A DNA stretch of 8,162 bases from an uncultured Clostridia bacterium (GTDB lineage Bacteria > Bacillota > Clostridia > Christensenellales > CAG-138). Below the pieces are notes generated by a model. That model did no database searches. It had not been told where the DNA came from and saw only the letters and a program-made list of their open reading frames with translations. Below, piece after piece: positions 1 to 5,262 of this stretch. The position numbers and the translations under genes were made by a program. The first letter of the stretch is position 1. Each line of letters starts with the position of its first letter. The stretch lies in the NCBI GenBank assembly GCA_947304365.1, contig CAMZAY010000041.1, positions 1 through 8,162 of the forward strand, read 5' to 3'.

Positions 1-1077
1 CGTGAACAGGCCGAGGGTCTTTAGCGTTACCGTTTTGCCGCCCGTGTTTGGGCCGGTGACGATCAGCGTGTTGAAATCCCCGCCGAGCCAGATATCTATC
101 GGCACTACCTTTTCGCGGTCAATCAGCGGGTGGCGCCCCTTCTTTATCGTGATGCGTCCCTCGCTGTTGAGCTTGGGGCACACGGCGCGCATATCCCGCG
201 CGAGCTTCGCCTTGGCAAAGCAAAGATCGATCTCGCCCAGGGTCATAAGATCCTGGAATATGTCGTTCGCGGCGGGCTTTATCATCTCGGTCAGCTCGGT
301 GAGTATCCTTTCGACCTCGGCGGCTTCCTCCATGACGAGCTTCTTGTATTCGTTGCCGAGCTCCACCACGGCGGAGGGCTCTATGAACAGCGTCGCGCCG
401 GTGCCGGACTGATCGTGTATGAGACCGGGGATGTTCTGACGGTACTCCTGCTTGACGGGTATTACGAAGCGCCCGTTCCTTATCGTTACGAGCGGATCCT
501 GCAGATATTTCGAGTAGGTCTGCGAATGGATCATGTCGTTCAGCTTCTGCCGCACCTTCTCGTTCGCAAGCTTCATCTGCCTGCGTATGCGCGAAAGGGC
601 GGGGGAGGCGCCGTCGAATACCTCGTCCTCGCTCAGTATGTAGCGGTTTATCTCGTCCTCGATCGCGCGGTGCGTCATAAGCCCGCCCGCCATATTGCCG
701 AGGCGCGTGACCTCGCTTTCGTCCGAGCCGTCGACGGGGCGCTTGGGCGCGGAGGCCGTCAGCATATCGCGGCAGAAGCGGATCGCCTTGAGGCATTTCG
801 CTATGGATAAAAGCTCCTCGCAGTTAAGGTGCAGCACGGCGTTCACGCGCTTTAACGCGGAGCGCATGTCGGGGAAATCGTCCACGGGGGAATTCCCCGT
901 GCGGATATAATAGCTTTCCGCTTCGCTCGTTAACTGAAGCTCCGCGTTTACGTCGTCGATCTCGTCAAAGGGCAGGAGCGAACCGGCGTTTTCACGGCTC
1001 ACGCAGCAGCCGCATTTTAAGCGGAGCATCGCGAGTATCTTATCGTATTCAAGTGTTTTCAATGCTTTTGTGTTCAT
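1..1077 (-). CDS. mutS2: Endonuclease/ATPase MutS2, N-terminal 359 residues (gene continues beyond the window)
   Basis: MutS2 is a homodimeric MutS-family ATPase. In Bacillus subtilis it senses collided ribosomes and splits them for rescue; in other bacteria it has been linked to suppressing recombination. The reading frame is open from the ATG at 1077 to the window edge with no stop. It shows the family's conserved core: VTIRNGRFVIPVKQEYR (residues 197-213), then IPGLIHDQSGTGATLFIEP (216-234), a charged lever helix (about 240-265), GRHPLID (314-320), and the Walker A motif TGPNTGGKT at 341-349. The family is usually about 780-790 residues, so Walker B, the KOW part and the C-terminal Smr nuclease domain lie outside and cannot be judged. 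The start is supported by GGAG at 1087-1084, six bases upstream. Only 14 bases separate it from the U32 stop, so it is probably translated from the same mRNA. The identification is very secure. Confidence 0.96.
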   Translation of the reverse strand, partial: MNTKALKTLEYDKILAMLRLKCGCCVSRENAGSLLPFDEIDDVNAELQLTSEAESYYIRTGNSPVDDFPDMRSALKRVNAVLHLNCEELLSIAKCLKAIRFCRDMLTASAPKRPVDGSDESEVTRLGNMAGGLMTHRAIEDEINRYILSEDEVFDGASPALSRIRRQMKLANEKVRQKLNDMIHSQTYSKYLQDPLVTIRNGRFVIPVKQEYRQNIPGLIHDQSGTGATLFIEPSAVVELGNEYKKLVMEEAAEVERILTELTEMIKPAANDIFQDLMTLGEIDLCFAKAKLARDMRAVCPKLNSEGRITIKKGRHPLIDREKVVPIDIWLGGDFNTLIVTGPNTGGKTVTLKTLGLFT

Positions 1078-1091
1078 ATTGTTCTCCGTAT

Positions 1092-3116
1092 CTATTCAAC
1101 GGGGCGAGCCCAATGTCCCCTCGTGACGGGGGCGTTTTCGTTTTCGTCCGGCGTCTCGGCGGCGCCGAAAACCGATATCCCGCTGTTTTTGAACTCCCCG
1201 CGGATATCGGTAACGGCGGAGTTCAGCATCCTGACAAGGCAGTACCCGTCCGGAAAACGGACGTTCTCGAGCGGGAAGCGCCTGCCTTCGCCGTCCGAGA
1301 GGAGCCCGGCAGAGCCCCTGCACGCGCGGCAGCCCTTGTACTCCTTTACGGGGCAGTGCATAAGCTGCATCACAGGCGTGCGCCCCAAAACGTTCACTAT
1401 CATGCGGCTTCCGAAGCGCTCCGCCAAGCCCATAAGCTGCGGACGTGTCAGCTCCGGCGAGGGCATGAAATGCGTGAAGCCCATGCCGATAAGCTCCGTC
1501 GCCGCGGCGGAATTAAAGGCGTTCATGCCAATGCCCGCTATGCGGATGGGGAGGTCCCTGCCCATCTCCCATTCGCTTATATTGTTCGCCTCCACGCCCG
1601 AAAATACGCCGCTTGAAAGGAGCCTTTCGTAAGCCCCCCGCGAGCGCTCGGTCATTATCACGTTCGGCAGTATCAAAACGAGCTTCTTGCCGGGCTTTTT
1701 AAGCTTCTCGGGATCGGTCTCCCCCGGGAATACGGGATCGATGCCGATGATATCCGCGGGCTCGTTTGCGCAGCTCAAGTCCCTCACGCGGAGGTATCTG
1801 ATCGGCTCCCCTGCAAACGCGCCGGCGGGGCGGATATTCCTTTCGACCGTTTCAGCCGTTATTTCGGGCTTTTCACCGGGCGAGCCTATAATACTGCGGG
1901 AGAGCTTTTCCGCCGCCTCGCGCCGCATGGCGTTGACGGCGGAAACGGGTACGTAGCCCGATCCCGCGATCTCGTGCGTCTCCAGATAAAACGGAGTGCC
2001 GCCGAGCTTTTTAAGCTGCTCGGCGAGCCTTCCTAAGTCGATCGGCTTGTTGGGCGCTTCGCAAACGGGGCCCGCGGCCTTTGCCGAGAATCCTTCGGAA
2101 ACCAGCGTAAGCTCTGCGCTTCTGCCGACCTCGAGCGAAAGATATGCGCCAAGCGGGCGCGTTTGCCTGTCCTGCCGCACGCTCTCATGCGCCTCGGCGA
2201 TCAGCGCCTTATCGGGCTTCGCGCGGCCGACGTGCCCCGTCGTGACGGAATCGCCGGTCAGGTGCGCGGTGGAGAATTCGCCGCGGTTGAATATCTTAAA
2301 CAGCTTCCCCTTCGGGTCCGGCACGGGCTCGCCGTCGAGCGCGGCGCGGTAAATTCGCGTGACGGTCGCAACGTATTCGGGGCTCTTCATCCTGCCCTCT
2401 ATCTTAAGGGAGCAGATCCCCGCGGCGGCAAGCTCGGGCAGCATATCGAGCATCATTATGTCGTTTGTCGAGAGCGCGAACTCATCCTGCCCGGCGCGCG
2501 ATGAAAGCACCGTCGCGTTTTTGCGGCAGGGCTGGGCGCAGGTGCCGCGGTTGCCGCTCCGCTCCCCCGCCATGGAGGAGTACAGGCAGCTCCCGGAGAA
2601 GCCCATGCAGAGCGCTCCGTGGCAGAAAAACTCAAGCTCCACGGGGCTTGATTCGTGCATACGTCGGATCTCGGAAAGCGGGACCTCCCTTGCGAGCACC
2701 GCGCGGGAGACGCCGCTTTTTTCGCAGTAACGAAGCCCGCCGACAGAGTGTATGCCCATCTGCGTGGAGGCGTGCACCGTAAGAAGCGGCAGCTCCTTCC
2801 TAATGAGCGCGGCAAGCCCTATATCCTGCACGATCACCGCGTCCGCATGAAGCGAATAAAGCAGCGCGGCAAAATCGAGCGCGGCTTCAAGCTCCCTGTC
2901 GAGGAGGAGCGTATTCAGCGTGATATGCGTTTTTACCCCGCGCAGGCGGCAGAAATCGATCGCTTCGCGCAGGGCGTCGCCGGTAAAATTCGCCGCGGCT
3001 TTACGCGCATTGAAAGCGCCGCCGCCGAAATAAACGGCGTCCGCTCCGTTCCTCACCGCTGCGATGAGGCATTCCATATTCCCCGCGGGGGCCAACAGTT
3101 CCGGTTTGTTCATCAT
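1092..3116 (-). CDS. U32 family peptidase-like protein with DUF3656 (RlhA/TrhP-type RNA hydroxylase candidate)
   Basis: A 674-residue protein of the U32 family. Members were first named collagenase-like peptidases, but characterised ones (E. coli RlhA and TrhP) hydroxylate 23S rRNA or tRNA. The N-terminus PELLAPAGN (5-13) and GADAVYFGG (24-32) are family hallmarks. The U32 signature spans EFFCHGALCMGFSGSC (162-177), followed by GTCAQPC (191-197). Cys170, Cys177, Cys193, Cys197 and Cys235 are placed like the iron-sulfur ligands reported for UbiU/UbiV of the same fold. Residues about 321-408 resemble DUF3656, ending LKKLGGTPFYLET and AVNAMRREAAEKL. A second Cys group (C588, C596, C599) sits near the C-terminus. 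Length is close to RlhA (about 650). The stretch from about 281 to 320 looks shorter than in long clostridial relatives. Translation starts at one of two adjacent ATGs (3116 or 3113), with no Shine-Dalgarno and a terminator hairpin just upstream. The family is certain; the substrate is inferred. Confidence 0.9.
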   Translation of the reverse strand: MMNKPELLAPAGNMECLIAAVRNGADAVYFGGGAFNARKAAANFTGDALREAIDFCRLRGVKTHITLNTLLLDRELEAALDFAALLYSLHADAVIVQDIGLAALIRKELPLLTVHASTQMGIHSVGGLRYCEKSGVSRAVLAREVPLSEIRRMHESSPVELEFFCHGALCMGFSGSCLYSSMAGERSGNRGTCAQPCRKNATVLSSRAGQDEFALSTNDIMMLDMLPELAAAGICSLKIEGRMKSPEYVATVTRIYRAALDGEPVPDPKGKLFKIFNRGEFSTAHLTGDSVTTGHVGRAKPDKALIAEAHESVRQDRQTRPLGAYLSLEVGRSAELTLVSEGFSAKAAGPVCEAPNKPIDLGRLAEQLKKLGGTPFYLETHEIAGSGYVPVSAVNAMRREAAEKLSRSIIGSPGEKPEITAETVERNIRPAGAFAGEPIRYLRVRDLSCANEPADIIGIDPVFPGETDPEKLKKPGKKLVLILPNVIMTERSRGAYERLLSSGVFSGVEANNISEWEMGRDLPIRIAGIGMNAFNSAAATELIGMGFTHFMPSPELTRPQLMGLAERFGSRMIVNVLGRTPVMQLMHCPVKEYKGCRACRGSAGLLSDGEGRRFPLENVRFPDGYCLVRMLNSAVTDIRGEFKNSGISVFGAAETPDENENAPVTRGHWARPVE

Positions 3117-3118
3117 TC

Positions 3119-3147
3119 AAAAAACAGGGGCGGAAATGATCCGCCCC
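3119..3147 (-). terminator. Intrinsic terminator or attenuator between zapA and the U32 gene
   Basis: On the minus strand, an 8-bp perfect stem (GGGGCGGA pairing with TCCGCCCC, 3147-3140 with 3134-3127) encloses a 5-base loop. It is followed by TG and a run of six T (3124-3119). This is a standard Rho-independent terminator shape. It lies 36 bases after the zapA stop and ends two bases before the first U32 ATG. It probably limits read-through from zapA into the U32-mutS2 genes, acting as an attenuator in the operon, unless those genes have their own start that is not visible. Confidence 0.8.
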
Positions 3148-3183
3148 GGGTGGTCTGATCGCGTGAAAGCCGAGCCTGAAATC

Positions 3184-3513
3184 TCAGACTCCGACGGGCT
3201 TTTTGCGTTCAAAGGGGCGCTTGACGGGCGGGGTAACGGTCTTCTCCTCGCCAGTGCGAAGGCGCGTAAGCTCCGCTATCTTCTTATCGACGTCGGCATG
3301 CGCGGCGTTAAGGGACCTGAGCTCGTCCGCCATTTCGAGCATGGCGAGCAGCGTGCAGCGCGAGGTGCTCTGCTGCGGGAACCGCTCCTGCATGAGCCTT
3401 ATGCGGCGGTTGACCTCCGCCTCGGAAGCGCGCATTTCATCCACGCTCCCCGCGGTGATGCGGAATTCCTGCCCTGCAAGATTCAAAACCATTCTGTTCT
3501 TTTCCATTGTCAT
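3184..3513 (-). CDS. zapA: Cell division protein ZapA
   Basis: A 109-residue ZapA-family protein. ZapA binds FtsZ in the cytoplasm and bundles protofilaments at the Z-ring. The N-terminal beta part KNRMVLNLAGQEFRITAG (5-22) matches the family opening. It leads into helix DEMRASEAEVNRRIRLMQER and the typical STSRCTLLAMLEMADEL (49-65), then a coiled coil to about residue 88. The last about 18 residues are basic and Pro-rich (VTPPVKRPFERKKP) and look disordered. The start at 3513 is preferred over the Met two codons later, because GGGAGG lies four bases before it. It is the first gene of a unit with the U32 and mutS2 genes, a gene order common in Clostridia. A recognisable promoter lies upstream and a terminator directly downstream. 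Confidence 0.93.
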   Translation of the reverse strand: MTMEKNRMVLNLAGQEFRITAGSVDEMRASEAEVNRRIRLMQERFPQQSTSRCTLLAMLEMADELRSLNAAHADVDKKIAELTRLRTGEEKTVTPPVKRPFERKKPVGV

Positions 3514-3517
3514 GCTT

Positions 3518-3523
3518 CCTCCC
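3518..3523 (-). promoter_or_regulatory. Ribosome binding site of zapA
   Basis: GGGAGG on the minus strand lies four bases before the ATG at 3513 and ten before the ATG at 3507. It is the strongest Shine-Dalgarno in the window. The short spacing to the first ATG leaves either start possible, though the first is the simpler call. Confidence 0.75.
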
Positions 3524-3542
3524 GCATATTTCTACATAAATT

Positions 3543-3571
3543 ATAATACCACGAAAACGGCGGGAATGCAA
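3543..3571 (-). promoter_or_regulatory. Sigma-A promoter of the zapA-U32-mutS2 unit
   Basis: Reading the minus strand, TTGCAT (3571-3566) is followed after 17 bases by TATTAT (3548-3543), preceded by TGG, which makes an extended -10 (TGn). An overlapping exact TATAAT lies three bases further on (3545-3540). Transcription should begin near 3535, giving a short leader of about 20 bases before zapA. The site lies between the XRE gene terminator and zapA, as expected for a separate unit. Confidence 0.7.
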
Positions 3572-3603
3572 GGGAATTCAAAGCGATATCCGCCCTTTGA
3601 GTG

Positions 3604-3635
3604 AAAAAAGGGAGTCCCCCGCGGGAACTCCCTTT
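3604..3635 (-). terminator. Intrinsic terminator of the XRE membrane regulator gene
   Basis: A 13-bp stem (one G-U pair) formed by 3635-3623 and 3619-3607, with a 3-base loop, is followed on the minus strand by a T run that overlaps the stem foot (3609-3604). It begins 11 bases after the XRE gene stop codon and separates that gene from the zapA promoter. Confidence 0.88.
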
Positions 3636-3646
3636 AAGATCGTTTC

Positions 3647-5023
<1,377 letters not shown>

Positions 5024-5081
5024 GGTTTTTTGTCCTTTCGTTTTGTTGACTGAATGATACCCTGTTTACGGTCGGTTGCGC

Positions 5082-5095
5082 AAGCAAATCTGCTT
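5082..5095. promoter_or_regulatory. Small dyad at the XRE gene transcription start, possible operator
   Basis: A perfect inverted repeat with 5-base arms and a 4-base centre (AAGCA AATC TGCTT) lies 5-19 bases downstream of the -10 element, at the expected transcription start. A palindrome TTGCGCAA (5076-5083) touches it. XRE regulators often repress their own promoter from such sites, so autoregulation is plausible. The arms are short and could be chance. Confidence 0.35.
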
Positions 5096-5100
5096 TTCAA

Positions 5101-5130
5101 ATTATAATCCAAAGCGGTTTTTTTTGTCAA
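5101..5130 (-). promoter_or_regulatory. Near-consensus sigma-A promoter of the XRE gene
   Basis: On the minus strand a perfect -35 (TTGACA, 5130-5125) and a perfect -10 (TATAAT, 5106-5101) are separated by 18 bases that include an A run. Transcription should begin near 5094, giving a leader of about 70 bases. The promoter is strong on paper, so regulation by repression would make sense. Confidence 0.85.
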
Positions 5131-5178
5131 CTTTTGGTTGCAATCGCTTATTTTGCGGGAAAAACGGGCGGTAGGGAC

Positions 5179-5209
5179 AAAAAAGGCTCCCCTGTTTTAC
5201 GGGGGAGCC
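5179..5209 (-). terminator. Intrinsic terminator of the dockerin protein gene
   Basis: On the minus strand an 8-bp perfect stem (GGCTCCCC with GGGGAGCC, 5209-5202 and 5192-5185) with a 9-base loop is followed by six T (5184-5179). It lies 53 bases after the stop codon of the dockerin gene and before the XRE promoter, so the two genes form separate units. Confidence 0.88.
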
Positions 5210-5262
5210 GACAGGCTGTGAAGCCCGGTGATCTCAGGGCGCGCCGCCCCTTCGGGACCGCG

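Noticed and set aside
130..810. Open frames on both strands over the mutS2 region (130-810 plus, 119-796 minus)
   Set aside because: The mutS2 frame itself is open throughout and contains Walker A and family motifs; these others are out-of-frame shadows.
5054..5083. Second promoter for the XRE gene (TTGCGC, 18 bases, TATCAT)
   Set aside because: Both boxes are weak compared with the near-perfect promoter 47 bases upstream; cannot be supported from sequence alone.
5230..5262. Small GC-rich hairpin after the dockerin stop
   Set aside because: Short stem without a T run; the good terminator lies further on at 5209-5179.
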